Below are positions 34,689 through 43,011 of a stretch of 43,754 bases of DNA, piece by piece. Under the pieces are notes generated by a model. That model ran no database searches and was not told where the DNA came from. It saw nothing but the letters and a program-made list of their open reading frames with translations. Every line of letters begins with the position of its first letter. Positions within the stretch are counted from its first letter, which is position 1. This stretch comes from an uncultured Lachnospiraceae bacterium. Its GTDB lineage: Bacteria; Bacillota; Clostridia; Lachnospirales; Lachnospiraceae. Both the position numbers and the translations under genes were made by a program. The stretch lies in contig CANPIM010000028.1 in assembly GCA_947574135.1 (NCBI GenBank), positions 1 to 43,754 on the forward strand, in the 5' to 3' direction.

Positions 34689-34871
34689 GCAGCAAAAAAG
34701 AGTTTTTGGAAAATGCTGCATTTGTCGGTAAGAAATAAGATAGACGAGTGGAAGGAAAATAAGTTTCAGTCGAAAAAGGCAGCGGGTAAGTGGATTTGTC
34801 CAAATACCTGCTGTTTTTTGCTGTGCATGGAAGCTACGGTGAAGCTACTCTTAGAGACTTCTCATTTGCGG

Positions 34872-34900
34872 TTGTTTTCAAAAAAAAGCTGTGTTATACT
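34872..34900 (+). promoter_or_regulatory. Promoter for the tsaE operon
   Basis: TTGTTT (34872-34877) and TATACT (34895-34900) with a 17-bp spacer. The -10 overlaps the first base after the left arm of a 10-bp inverted repeat. Confidence 0.65.
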
Positions 34901-34914
34901 AAGAAACACAGCTT
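34886..34914. repeat. Perfect 10-bp inverted repeat around the tsaE -10 box
   Basis: AAGCTGTGTT (34886-34895) and AACACAGCTT (34905-34914) flank a 9-nt spacer. Read on the minus strand it is a stem followed by eight Ts, i.e. also a possible antisense terminator. Confidence 0.7.
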
Positions 34915-35010
34915 GTCTGCACAGGCGGATAGCCAGGAACGCGAGGAAACCGGCAGAAATCCGGGGAGTAGCAGGCAAAGCAGACAGGAAAGAGAAGGCG
35001 GAAATCCGAA

Positions 35011-35439
35011 ATGAAAATAGATTCATACAGTGCTCAGGAGACACTGGAGATTGGAAAAAAGATGGGAGCAGAGGCAAAGCCAGGTGCTGTCTATACCTTG
35101 ATGGGAGATCTGGGCGTGGGAAAGACAGTGTTCAGCCAGGGATTTGCACAGGGACTGGGCATAACGGAGCCGGTCAATAGCCCCACCTTTACCGTGATTC
35201 AGGAGTATGACGGGGGCCGGCTCCCCTTTTATCATTTTGATGTATACCGGATCGGTCATGTGGAGGAGATGGAAGAAATCGGGTATGAGGACTACTTTTA
35301 TGGCAGGGGAGTCTGCCTGATTGAGTGGGCGGACCTGATTGAGGAGATTTTACCGGAGCATTCTATATGTATTCGCATGGAAAAGGAGCTGGAAAAAGGC
35401 TTTGATTACCGTAGGATAACCGTGGAGGAGAACATATGA
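35011..35439 (+). CDS. tsaE: tRNA t6A biosynthesis ATPase TsaE
   Basis: A 142-residue P-loop ATPase needed for N6-threonylcarbamoyladenosine at position 37 of ANN-decoding tRNAs, working with TsaB and TsaD. It has Walker A in GDLGVGKTVFSQGFAQGLG (residues ~31-49), NSPTFTVIQEY, the YHFDVYRI stretch and LIEWADLIEEILPE, all typical. Its stop overlaps the tsaB start (ATGA), so the subunits are co-translated. Confidence 0.97.
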   Translation: MKIDSYSAQETLEIGKKMGAEAKPGAVYTLMGDLGVGKTVFSQGFAQGLGITEPVNSPTFTVIQEYDGGRLPFYHFDVYRIGHVEEMEEIGYEDYFYGRGVCLIEWADLIEEILPEHSICIRMEKELEKGFDYRRITVEENI

Positions 35440-36224
35440 AGGTATTAGCGCTGGACAGCTCCGGACTGGTGGCCTCCGTGGCCGTGGTGGAGGATGGGAA
35501 TCTGCTGGCAGAATACACGGTGAATTATAAGAAAACCCATTCTCAGACTTTGCTTCCCATGCTGGACGAGATTGGAAAAATGATAGAGCTTGAGTTGGAG
35601 ACAGTAGATGCCATTGCCGTGGCAGGCGGGCCCGGATCCTTCACCGGCCTGCGGATTGGATCAGCCACGGCCAAGGGACTGGGATTGGCTTTGCAAAAGC
35701 CCCTGGTGCATGTTCCCACGGTAGAGGGGCTGGCCTATAATCTGTGGGGAGCAAAGGGAGTGGTGTGTCCTCTGATGGATGCCCGGAGAAATCAGGTCTA
35801 CACAGGCTTGTATGCCTTTGAGGAAGGAAAGCTTGTGGTGTTGGAGGATCAGATGGCCGTGGATGTGGCCGTGGTGGCGGAAAAGCTTAATGCTCTGGGA
35901 CGAGAGGTCATTTTTCTGGGAGACGGAGTTCCCGTGTATGGGGAACAGCTGAAAGCCCTTCTAAAGGTGCCTTATGAATTTGCACCGGCTCATTTAAACA
36001 AGCAGCGGGCAGGGGCCATCGGCGCCTTGGCTCTGGAATATGTCCGCCAGGGACGGACAGAAACGGCAGCAGAACACAGGCCGGAGTATTTGCGCATGGC
36101 TCAGGCAGAAAGGGAGCGTATGGCCCGGGAGTCAGCGGCAGGACAGGAGCGTATGGCTCGGGAGTCAGTGGCAGGACAGGAGCGTATGGCTCAACAGGCG
36201 GAAGCAGAGGAGACCCATGGATAA
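35436..36224 (+). CDS. tsaB: tRNA t6A biosynthesis protein TsaB, with repetitive C-terminal extension
   Basis: A 262-residue ASKHA-fold protein that dimerises with TsaD. The core runs VLALDSSGLVASVAVVEDGNLLAEYTVNYKKTHSQTLLPM, then AVAGGPGSFTGLRIGSATAKGLGLA and LMDARRNQVYTGLY. After the normal end (near AEHRPEYLRMAQAERE) comes an additional 11-residue repeat (ERMARESAAGQ, ERMARESVAGQ, ERMAQ), encoded by 33-bp tandem repeats. It overlaps tsaE by 4 bp and rimI by 8 bp. Confidence 0.96.
   Translation: MKVLALDSSGLVASVAVVEDGNLLAEYTVNYKKTHSQTLLPMLDEIGKMIELELETVDAIAVAGGPGSFTGLRIGSATAKGLGLALQKPLVHVPTVEGLAYNLWGAKGVVCPLMDARRNQVYTGLYAFEEGKLVVLEDQMAVDVAVVAEKLNALGREVIFLGDGVPVYGEQLKALLKVPYEFAPAHLNKQRAGAIGALALEYVRQGRTETAAEHRPEYLRMAQAERERMARESAAGQERMARESVAGQERMAQQAEAEETHG
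36114..36192 (+). repeat. 33-bp tandem repeats at the 3' end of tsaB
   Basis: Copies at 36114-36146 and 36147-36179 differ at two positions (gcccgg/gctcgg, gcggca/gtggca); a third partial copy is 36180-36192. They keep frame and add charged helix-forming residues. Confidence 0.93.
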
Positions 36225-36693
36225 GGAGCTTTCAGATTTAAGGATCCGCCCAATGGAAGAGGGGGATCTCTCTCAGGTGGCAGAGATTGAGCGCAGTATT
36301 TTCACCATGCCCTGGAGCAGACAGGCATTTTTGGGCAGCCTTCGGCTGGCCCATACCTTATATATGGTAGCAGAGTTAAAGGGCCGGGTAGTGGGCTACT
36401 GCGGGTGCTACCAGCTTCTGGAGGAGGCGGAGATCACCAATGTGGCGGTGGAAGAAGCTTTCCGGGGCAAGGGAATCGCTTTTCGCATGCTAAAAGTCCT
36501 TATGGAGGCCGGGGAGAGGCAGGGGGCCTTTGCCTACACCCTGGAGGTGCGGGCCAGCAATCAGGGAGCCATTCACCTGTACGAGAAGCTGGGATTTCAA
36601 AGCTTTGGGATCCGGAAAAACTTTTATGAGAAGCCTGTGGAGGATGCCGTGATCATGTGGCGGCACTGGCAGGCGGTTTGGGAAACCCCTTGA
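36217..36693 (+). CDS. rimI: Ribosomal protein bS18-alanine N-acetyltransferase RimI
   Basis: A 158-residue GNAT acetyltransferase starting at ATG 36217, inside the tsaB end. The acetyl-CoA loop is VEEAFRGKGIAFRMLKVLMEAG, followed by LEVRASNQGAIHLYEKLGFQSFGIRKNFYEKPVEDAVIMW, typical of RimI. It acetylates the N-terminal alanine of ribosomal protein S18 in E. coli. The tsaE-tsaB-rimI order is widely conserved in Firmicutes. Confidence 0.94.
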   Translation: MDKELSDLRIRPMEEGDLSQVAEIERSIFTMPWSRQAFLGSLRLAHTLYMVAELKGRVVGYCGCYQLLEEAEITNVAVEEAFRGKGIAFRMLKVLMEAGERQGAFAYTLEVRASNQGAIHLYEKLGFQSFGIRKNFYEKPVEDAVIMWRHWQAVWETP

Positions 36694-36696
36694 TGA

Positions 36697-36759
36697 CTGT
36701 CAGCAATTCCCACTATCAGAATTCGATATTTTCCGCTAAAATAATATCGAAACTGACAG
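36697..36759 (+). other. Nested inverted repeats between rimI and the CxxC protein
   Basis: CTGTCAG (36697-36703)/CTGACAG (36753-36759) encloses a perfect 9-bp TTCGATATT/AATATCGAA stem (36722-36730/36743-36751). No U-tract follows, so it is not an intrinsic terminator; it could be an mRNA processing or regulatory structure. Confidence 0.6.
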
Positions 36760-36851
36760 GAAGGTGACGGACAAAAATCCGGAGCTCTCAAAGAGTAGCC
36801 GCCGGAGCTGTAAGTTCGTTTGCTGGCAACAGACAGGGAGGATGGCAAGCT

Positions 36852-37100
36852 ATGCGTAAATATAAGAATACGGAAGCAAGAGTGTTGGAGAAAATCATCT
36901 GCAATGGCTGTGGAAAGGAAATTCTTCTGCACCAGGGATTTCCCCGGGAGGGCGTACTGGAGGTACGGCAGATCTGGGGCTATATGTCGGAAAAGGACGG
37001 GACGCAGGACAGCTTTGATCTGTGCGAGAGCTGCTATGATAAGCTAGTCGCCGGATTTCAGATTCCGCCGGCCCGGGAGGAGATAAGGGAATTGTTGTAA
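36852..37100 (+). CDS. Small protein with two CxxC pairs, unknown function
   Basis: An 82-residue protein; ATG 36852 lies 10 nt after GGGAGG. Two cysteine pairs, CNGCGK (residues ~18-23) and CESCYDKL (~58-65), suggest a zinc ribbon. The sequence between (LHQGFPREGVLEVRQIWGYMSEKDGTQDSFDLC) resembles small proteins that are conserved in Lachnospiraceae near the t6A genes. No enzymatic motif. It lies 41 bp before the RNase Z gene, possibly the same transcript. Confidence 0.8.
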   Translation: MRKYKNTEARVLEKIICNGCGKEILLHQGFPREGVLEVRQIWGYMSEKDGTQDSFDLCESCYDKLVAGFQIPPAREEIRELL

Positions 37101-37141
37101 AAGGCAGGGTCTTAGGGGCTCTGCCGGAAATGGAGTAAAAA

Positions 37142-38053
37142 ATGCTGGATGTATGTTTGCTGGGAAGCGGAGGAATGATGCCGCTGCCCTATCGCTGGCT
37201 CACGGCCCTTATGGCCCGGTATAATGGCAGCAGTATTCTCATTGACTGCGGAGAGGGAACCCAGATTGCCATTAAGGAAAAGGGATGGAGCTTTAAGCCC
37301 ATTGATGTGATCTGCTTTACCCATTTTCATGGAGATCATATCAGCGGTCTGCCGGGGCTTCTCTTGACCATGGGAAACGCAGAGCGCACGGAGCCTCTGA
37401 CCCTTATCGGTCCCAGGGGACTGGAGCGGGTGGTAAATTCTCTGCGGGTCATTGCGCCGGAGCTGCCCTTTCCCATACAGTTTCGGGAGCTTGCAGGGCC
37501 GGAGGAGACCATCCAGCAGAATGGCTATCGGATCCGGGCCTTCCGGGTGAATCACAATGTGGTTTGCTATGGATATACCCTGGAGATTGACAGGGCAGGA
37601 AAATTTCAGCTGGAAAGGGCTTTGGAGCAGCAGATTCCCAAGCAATACTGGAGCAGGCTGCAAAAGGGAGAGAGCATTGAGGCGGAGGGAAAAATCTATA
37701 CGCCGGAAATGGTGCTGGGTGCTCCAAGGAAGGGCATTAAGCTTACCTATTGTACGGATACCCGCCCCACTCCGGCCATTGTGGAGCATGCAAAGGACTC
37801 GGATCTCTTTATCTGTGAGGGTATGTACGGGGAGAAGGAAAAGGAGGCCAAGGCCCGGGAAAATAAGCATATGACCTTCTACGAGGCGGCCAGGCTGGCC
37901 AAGGAGGCCCAGGTAAAGGAGCTGTGGCTGACCCATTACAGTCCCTCCCTGAATCATCCGGAAGAGTTTATGGAGGAGGTGCGGAGCATTTTCCCCCGGG
38001 CTGTGGCCGGCAAGGACAGGAAATCCGTGGAGCTGGTCTTTGAGGAAGATTGA
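37142..38053 (+). CDS. rnz: Ribonuclease Z-like metallo-beta-lactamase nuclease
   Basis: A 303-residue MBL-fold enzyme. It has GEGTQIAIKEKG, the metal motif THFHGDHISGLPGLLLTMG (HxHxDH), FRVNHNVVCYGYTLE, TYCTDTRPTP and the final LWLTHYSPSLNHPEEF histidine. RNase Z matures the 3' ends of CCA-less tRNA precursors, which fits the CCA-less tRNA genes in this window. The sequence diverges from canonical RNase Z in length and in the exosite arm region, so a broader RNase Z/arylsulfatase-like assignment is possible. Confidence 0.88.
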   Translation: MLDVCLLGSGGMMPLPYRWLTALMARYNGSSILIDCGEGTQIAIKEKGWSFKPIDVICFTHFHGDHISGLPGLLLTMGNAERTEPLTLIGPRGLERVVNSLRVIAPELPFPIQFRELAGPEETIQQNGYRIRAFRVNHNVVCYGYTLEIDRAGKFQLERALEQQIPKQYWSRLQKGESIEAEGKIYTPEMVLGAPRKGIKLTYCTDTRPTPAIVEHAKDSDLFICEGMYGEKEKEAKARENKHMTFYEAARLAKEAQVKELWLTHYSPSLNHPEEFMEEVRSIFPRAVAGKDRKSVELVFEED

Positions 38054-38115
38054 CCTTTGAGGAGGATTGGACCTTTGAAAAGGATTGACCTGGAAGGACA
38101 GGGACCTTGAAGGAG
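38046..38115 (+). repeat. Degenerate ~17-bp direct repeats between rnz and tsaD
   Basis: The unit is roughly GAGGAAGATTGACCTTT and recurs as GAGGAGGATTGGACCTTT, GAAAAGGATTGACCT and GAAGGACAGGGACCTT. The first copy includes the rnz stop codon. It looks like replication slippage. Confidence 0.65.
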
Positions 38116-38155
38116 GAGAGATCCCTGAAGAGAATGGAAAGGAAGAGAAGAGACC

Positions 38156-39172
38156 GTGGAAAAGGATATCCATATATTGGCCATTGAGAGTTCCTGTGAC
38201 GAGACGGCGGCAGCGGTGGTAAAAAACGGCCGGGAGGTGCTCTCCAATGTGATTTCCTCTCAGATAGAGCTTCACAAGCTGTATGGAGGCGTGGTACCGG
38301 AAATCGCGTCCCGGAAGCATATAGAAAAAATCAATCAGGTCATTGAGGAGGCGCTGGACACGGCCCATATGACCTTGGAGGATCTGGATGCCATCGGGGT
38401 TACCTATGGCCCGGGCCTGGTGGGAGCCTTGCTGGTAGGTGTGGCAGAGGCCAAGGCCATCAGCTATGCCAAGGGGCTGCCCCTGGTGGGAGTGCACCAT
38501 ATTGAGGGGCATATTTCCGCCAATTATATAGAAAATAAGGATTTGGAACCGCCCTTTCTCTGCCTGGTGGTGTCCGGGGGCCATACCCATCTGGTGATTG
38601 TCCGGGATTATGGGGAATACCAGATTGTAGGCCGGACCCATGACGACGCGGCAGGAGAGGCCTTTGATAAGGTGGCTCGGGCCATAGGTCTGGGATATCC
38701 CGGCGGGCCCAAGATTGACAAGCTGTCCCGGGAGGGGAATCCGGAGGCCATCGCGTTTCCCAGAGCCCGCATTGAGGATTCTCCTTACGATTTCAGCTTT
38801 AGCGGGGTGAAATCCGCAGTGCTCAATTATCTCAATGCCTGCCAGATGAAGGGGGAGGAGATAAACCGGGCGGATGTGGCGGCTTCCTTTCAGAAGGCGG
38901 TGTGCGACGTTCTGGTGGAGCACAGCATGCAGGCGGCAAAGGATTTTGGCATGAAAAAGCTGGCCCTGGCCGGGGGCGTGGCCTCCAACTCTACCCTGCG
39001 GGCTGCCATGGAGCAGGCCTGCGCCCGGCGAAAAATCGCATGCTATCATCCCTCGCCCCTGCTGTGTACGGACAACGCAGCCATGATCGGAGCGGCGGCT
39101 TACTATGAATATCAAAAGGGTGTCCGCCATGGGCTGGATTTGAATGCGGTGCCTAATCTGCAGCTGGGGTGA
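38156..39172 (+). CDS. tsaD: tRNA t6A37 threonylcarbamoyltransferase TsaD
   Basis: Transfers threonylcarbamoyl from its AMP adduct to A37 of tRNA. A 338-residue ASKHA protein starting at GTG 38156; the RBS is GGAAGAGAAGAG. It has [23 protein letters not shown], the metal motif [20 protein letters not shown] and [13 protein letters not shown], all standard. With tsaE and tsaB upstream, only tsaC is missing from the window. Its stop TGA (39170-39172) is 47 bp before the ispD start. Confidence 0.97.
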   Translation: MEKDIHILAIESSCDETAAAVVKNGREVLSNVISSQIELHKLYGGVVPEIASRKHIEKINQVIEEALDTAHMTLEDLDAIGVTYGPGLVGALLVGVAEAKAISYAKGLPLVGVHHIEGHISANYIENKDLEPPFLCLVVSGGHTHLVIVRDYGEYQIVGRTHDDAAGEAFDKVARAIGLGYPGGPKIDKLSREGNPEAIAFPRARIEDSPYDFSFSGVKSAVLNYLNACQMKGEEINRADVAASFQKAVCDVLVEHSMQAAKDFGMKKLALAGGVASNSTLRAAMEQACARRKIACYHPSPLLCTDNAAMIGAAAYYEYQKGVRHGLDLNAVPNLQLG

Positions 39173-39219
39173 AGCATGCGATTTTTCATCTGCAGCTGGC
39201 CAGTAAGAAAGGATTTTAT

Positions 39220-39945
39220 ATGGAAAGAAAGCGATACACGGCCATAGTGCTGGCAGCCGGCCAGGGGAAACGAATGGGAACTGATGTTCGAAAACAGTTT
39301 CTGGACCTTGCAGGAAAGCCGGTGCTGTATTATTCTCTGGCTGTATTTCAGAAATCCTCCCATATTGATGAGATTGTTCTGGTTACAGAGCAGGATCAGA
39401 TAGACTATTGTCGGGAGGAGATCGTAAAAAAATACGGATTTACCAAGGTACATACCATCACGGCCGGGGGAGAGGAGCGCTATCTTTCTGTTTGGAATGG
39501 GCTGAAGGCCATGGAGGGGAAGGAGATGGACATCCCCAATAGAGACGGCTATGTCTGTATCCACGATGGAGCCAGGCCCTTTGTCAATGAGGAGATACTG
39601 GAGCGAGCCTGTGAAGCTGTGGAGCAGTACCAGGCCTGTGTGGTGGGAATGCCCGTAAAGGATACCATAAAAATCGCGGACCAGGAGGGCTTTGCCGCCA
39701 CAACCCCGGAGCGCAGACTGGTCTGGATGATTCAGACTCCCCAGGTGTTTTCGGTTTCTTTAATAAAAGAAGCTTATGCCAGGCTTTTGGCCTCCGGGCG
39801 AAGGGACGTGACAGACGATGCCATGGTGGTGGAAGCCATGACCAGTCACCGGGTCAAGCTGGTGGAGGGATCCTATGCAAATATGAAGCTGACCACTCCG
39901 GAGGATTTGCAGCTGGCGCTGGCGCTGTTTCCGGCGGGCAGCTGA
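39220..39945 (+). CDS. ispD: 2-C-methyl-D-erythritol 4-phosphate cytidylyltransferase
   Basis: Third step of the MEP isoprenoid pathway. The 241-residue protein starts at ATG 39220, 6 nt after AAAGGA; the earlier GTG at 39169 adds a leader with no similarity. It has IVLAAGQGKRMGTDVRKQFLDLAGKPVLYYSL (nucleotide-binding), TAGGEERYLSVWNGL, CIHDGARPFV, and VKDTIKIAD and QTPQVF, all typical. It converges with the vitamin B12 ABC genes, with only 19 bp between stop codons. Confidence 0.97.
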   Translation: MERKRYTAIVLAAGQGKRMGTDVRKQFLDLAGKPVLYYSLAVFQKSSHIDEIVLVTEQDQIDYCREEIVKKYGFTKVHTITAGGEERYLSVWNGLKAMEGKEMDIPNRDGYVCIHDGARPFVNEEILERACEAVEQYQACVVGMPVKDTIKIADQEGFAATTPERRLVWMIQTPQVFSVSLIKEAYARLLASGRRDVTDDAMVVEAMTSHRVKLVEGSYANMKLTTPEDLQLALALFPAGS

Positions 39946-39964
39946 TGCGTGTGTCTTTGACAGG

Positions 39965-40747
39965 CTATCCCTCCTTTTCCTTTCTTCTGTGGGCTGGATG
40001 ATACAAAACGCGCAGCTCACCCCCGGAGGTTTCCATAACATCAGCGTCAATTTCATAAACCTCCCGGATAAATGCAGGGGTGAGCAGCTCTTTGGGTGAG
40101 CCCTCCCCCACAAGCTGTCCCTTTTTTACTACATACAATTTATCGCAGTACATGGCAGCGATATTCAGGTCATGAAGAGCCATAAAAACGGTTTGATCAA
40201 GGGTGCGGATGAGATCCATGAGCTGCAGCTGGTATTTGATGTCCAGGTGGTTCGTAGGCTCATCCAGGATCAGGCAAGGGGTCTGCTGGGCCAGTGCACG
40301 GGCCAGAATAACCCGCTGTTGCTCTCCGCCTGAAAGGGTCAGAAAATTTCTTTTGGAAAAATTTTCCATCCCCACTTTCTCCAGAGATTCCCGCACGATT
40401 GCAGAATCTCTCTCCGTATCTTTCTCCAGTGCTTTTTTATAAGGAGAACGGCCCATAAGCACCACCTCCTCCACAGTAAAATCAAAATTGGAAAAATGAT
40501 GTTGGGCGACTACGGCCAGCTTTTGGGCAGATTCCCTGGGAGGGATCTGGGACAATTCCCTCCCTTCCAGGAAAACGGCTCCGCCGGAGGGCTTAAGAAC
40601 CCGGTAAATACACTTTAAAAGCGTGCTTTTGCCACTGCCGTTAGGGCCCAAAATTCCCACCAGCTCTCCCTTAGGGATATGAAGAGAGATTCCGCTCAGG
40701 ATCTCTGTGTTGTCAATGGAATAAACAATCTTGTTTGTTTGAATCAT
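39965..40747 (-). CDS. btuD: ABC transporter ATPase, vitamin B12/siderophore type
   Basis: A 260-residue ATPase with Walker A GPNGSGKST, Q-loop, signature LSGGEQQRV, Walker B CLILDEPTNHLD and switch His in ALHDLN. ATG 40747 gives a 7-bp gap to the permease; an upstream ATG at 40783 overlaps it and lacks a ribosome binding site. It belongs to the FecE/BtuD/FhuC group. Control by the cobalamin riboswitch through the upstream genes argues for B12 or a corrinoid as substrate. Confidence 0.9.
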   Translation of the reverse strand: MIQTNKIVYSIDNTEILSGISLHIPKGELVGILGPNGSGKSTLLKCIYRVLKPSGGAVFLEGRELSQIPPRESAQKLAVVAQHHFSNFDFTVEEVVLMGRSPYKKALEKDTERDSAIVRESLEKVGMENFSKRNFLTLSGGEQQRVILARALAQQTPCLILDEPTNHLDIKYQLQLMDLIRTLDQTVFMALHDLNIAAMYCDKLYVVKKGQLVGEGSPKELLTPAFIREVYEIDADVMETSGGELRVLYHPAHRRKEKEG

Positions 40748-40754
40748 GGCATTT

Positions 40755-41819
40755 TCACTTTCCAAAGGAATATTTGCGGGCATGTATCATCCAGAGAAAC
40801 AAAGGACCTCCCATTAGTGCGGTGAGGATTCCTACAGGCAGCTCTGCCGGCTCACATATCAGCCGGGCCGCCACGTCAGCCCACAGGAGAAACAGGCTGC
40901 CGAAAATACCGGCCAGAGGGATAAGCTTCCGGTGATCCGAACCTGCCATGGAGCGGACAATATGGGGCACAATCAGACCGATAAAGCCAATGCAGCCGCT
41001 TACCATCACAGAGCAGGAGGTCAGAAGCGCTGTGAGAAAGATCAGGATCTTGCGGACGAGCGCAATGTTCACGCCCAGAGTGACAGCCGTGTCGTCTCCC
41101 ATCATCATGGCATTTAAAGACCTGGCCAAAAAAAGCATGACTATGACAGAGGGAACCAGCACAAGAGAGGGAAGGGGAAGCTCCTCCCAGGAGGCATTGC
41201 CAAGTCCTCCCAGCATCCAGAAGGTGGCCTCCCGGACCTGGGCATCCTGGGGAGCTGTGTAGACAATAAAATCTGTCATAGCTCCACAGATGGCAGACAC
41301 AGCTACCCCCACGAGAATCAGTCGCATGGGAGTGATCTCACCGCTTGTGCGGGAGAGGGTATAAACCACAAAAATAGCGGCCATTGCCCCGCAAAAGGAG
41401 CCAACCGGAATGGTAAGCCTGGCGCCCCATGGCAGGATGAGCCCGGATACAATAGAAAGCACGGCCCCCACAGAGGCTCCGCTGGAGACGCCAAGCACAT
41501 AGGGCTCAGACAGGGGATTCTTGGTGAAGGCCTGCATGGCAATCCCGGAGATCGCCAGGGAAGCCCCCACCACCATTCCCAGCAGAGCTCTGGGAATACG
41601 CAGGTAGATCACAATATTTTGCACACCAGGCCTTATGTCGTCAATGGCAAACCGGCTGTTTAGCTGATGAAAAATAATTCTCCATACATCCACAAAGGAA
41701 ATATCGGCGCTTCCGATGCTGACACACAGGATCAGGGAGACGAGAAGCAAAAGGGTGAGTATGACGCAGGAGACACCGGTATGTTCCTGTACAAATTTAC
41801 AAATTCTTTGTATCATCAT
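40755..41819 (-). CDS. btuC: ABC transporter permease, BtuC/FecCD family
   Basis: A 354-residue permease of the ten-helix BtuC/FhuB type. ATG 41819 overlaps the binding-protein stop by 4 bp (ATGA). It has YLRIPRALLGMVVGASLAISGIAMQAFTKNPLSEPYVLGVSSGASVGAV, GVNIALVRKI and GCIGFIGLIVPHIVRSMAGSDHRKLIPLAGIFGSLFLLWADVAAR, all family hallmarks. Cytoplasmic loops would dock BtuD. Confidence 0.94.
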   Translation of the reverse strand: MMIQRICKFVQEHTGVSCVILTLLLLVSLILCVSIGSADISFVDVWRIIFHQLNSRFAIDDIRPGVQNIVIYLRIPRALLGMVVGASLAISGIAMQAFTKNPLSEPYVLGVSSGASVGAVLSIVSGLILPWGARLTIPVGSFCGAMAAIFVVYTLSRTSGEITPMRLILVGVAVSAICGAMTDFIVYTAPQDAQVREATFWMLGGLGNASWEELPLPSLVLVPSVIVMLFLARSLNAMMMGDDTAVTLGVNIALVRKILIFLTALLTSCSVMVSGCIGFIGLIVPHIVRSMAGSDHRKLIPLAGIFGSLFLLWADVAARLICEPAELPVGILTALMGGPLFLWMIHARKYSFGK

Positions 41820-42877
41820 TCGAAGCATTCCGGGTGAAAAGCCTGGGCAAATTTTACAATGGTATCTGCGGTCATAGAGCTTGCGAATACTTCGCAAAGG
41901 TGTACGGAGATAATCCGATCGTTTTTAATGGCGCTCACATCGGACAGAGCCGGATTTTCCTTTAGCTGGGCGATTTTTTCTTCCAGAGAGGTTGCACCAT
42001 AATCATTGATAATAATCACCTCCGGATCCCGCTCCACCACCGTTTCCCAGCTTACGGTTGACCAGGTGGTATCCAGATCCTCAAAAATGTTTTTCCCTCC
42101 CGCATGTCGGATAAGCTGTGCCGTAAAATTGTTGCCGCAGGTGTAGGGGCCATCCTCCATCAGGGCGTCAAACACAAAGACGCGGACAGCTTCTTGGCCA
42201 TTCGTTTTGGCGTCAACCTCCGCAACCTTTGCCTTCATCTCCTCCACAATCTCATGGGCCTTGTCCTCAAGATGGAAGATTCTCCCCAGGTTATAGAAAT
42301 CCTCATAGACATCCTCCACATCAGCTCCAAGCTTATAGCCCTCAATAGAAGAGAGGGAAGCAATGCCATAGCCAGAGAGAATGTCGTGGGTGGTGCCATT
42401 CTTTTCGCTGAAGGCGCTGCTTCTTCCATATATAAAGTCGGGGGAAACCTCCAGCAGCTGTTCCAGTGTGGCGGCTTGCTCGTTTAGAACCTCCTTGGAA
42501 TCATATTCTGCCTGAAACCGCGGATTGATTTCCGAATTCTTATAGCAGACATAGGTGATTTTATCTCCTACCCCCAGGGCAAACAGCTGATCTGCAGTGT
42601 TGGAGTTTGCTGCGATAACCGTTTCCGGAACCTTCGTGAAGGTAACCACCATGTCATTGTAGGTGGTTAATTCAAAAGGAAAGCCTTCTTCCCCATCCGT
42701 ATCCTCTAAAGAGGGAACTTCGTTTTCCTCTGTCTGGTTTTCCTCCAGGGGTGCATCCGGCGTTGCATCCTCATTCCTTGCCTGTGCTGTGGTTTCCTTG
42801 GTGTTTTCACTGCTGCAGGCAGTCATGGAAAATACCATGACAGAGACCAGCAGAAGGGCAAATAGTTTCTTTGACAT
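41816..42877 (-). CDS. btuF: Cobalamin-type ABC transporter substrate-binding lipoprotein
   Basis: A 353-residue lipoprotein: MSKKLFALLLVSVMVFSMTAC gives lipid Cys21, then an acidic E/T-rich linker. The fold is the two-lobed BtuF/TroA type (VPETVIAANSNTADQLFALGVGDKITYV; LEQLLEVSPDFIYG; SWETVVERDPEVIIINDYG). ATG 42877 follows AAAGGAG at 7 nt. It is the first gene of the riboswitch-controlled unit. A related iron-siderophore function is possible, but the riboswitch makes B12 far more likely. Confidence 0.92.
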   Translation of the reverse strand: MSKKLFALLLVSVMVFSMTACSSENTKETTAQARNEDATPDAPLEENQTEENEVPSLEDTDGEEGFPFELTTYNDMVVTFTKVPETVIAANSNTADQLFALGVGDKITYVCYKNSEINPRFQAEYDSKEVLNEQAATLEQLLEVSPDFIYGRSSAFSEKNGTTHDILSGYGIASLSSIEGYKLGADVEDVYEDFYNLGRIFHLEDKAHEIVEEMKAKVAEVDAKTNGQEAVRVFVFDALMEDGPYTCGNNFTAQLIRHAGGKNIFEDLDTTWSTVSWETVVERDPEVIIINDYGATSLEEKIAQLKENPALSDVSAIKNDRIISVHLCEVFASSMTADTIVKFAQAFHPECFE

Positions 42878-42965
42878 ATGAGTCTCCTTTCGTTGTATAA
42901 AGAGTTGGGATTTTGCAATAGAGGAAGAAAGTCTGCGATAATGGGCAGAAGATGCCGAAAATAGA

Positions 42966-43001
42966 CACAAAAAAACATGCACTTTCCTCACCGAATTGCA
43001 T
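42966..43001 (-). terminator. Terminator of the cobalamin riboswitch expression platform
   Basis: On the minus strand ATGCA-A-TTC pairs with GAA-A-GTGCAT around a short loop, then GTTTTTTTG follows. It lies between the aptamer and btuF. Confidence 0.72.
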
Positions 43002-43011
43002 TCTTATTTTA

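Larger units (their letters stand above)
34689..35010. other. 322-nt intergenic region upstream of tsaE
   Basis: No convincing gene. It holds a small hairpin after the small ORF, a short direct repeat GAAGCTAC (34830-34837 and 34841-34848), and a promoter at 34872-34900 embedded in an inverted repeat. Confidence 0.7.

Noticed and set aside
37112..39130. 672-codon open frame on the minus strand opposite rnz and tsaD
   Set aside because: It is antisense to two clearly conserved genes. Its composition is rich in G, H, L, P, R and S, as expected from the reverse frame, and no domain or ribosome binding site is recognisable.
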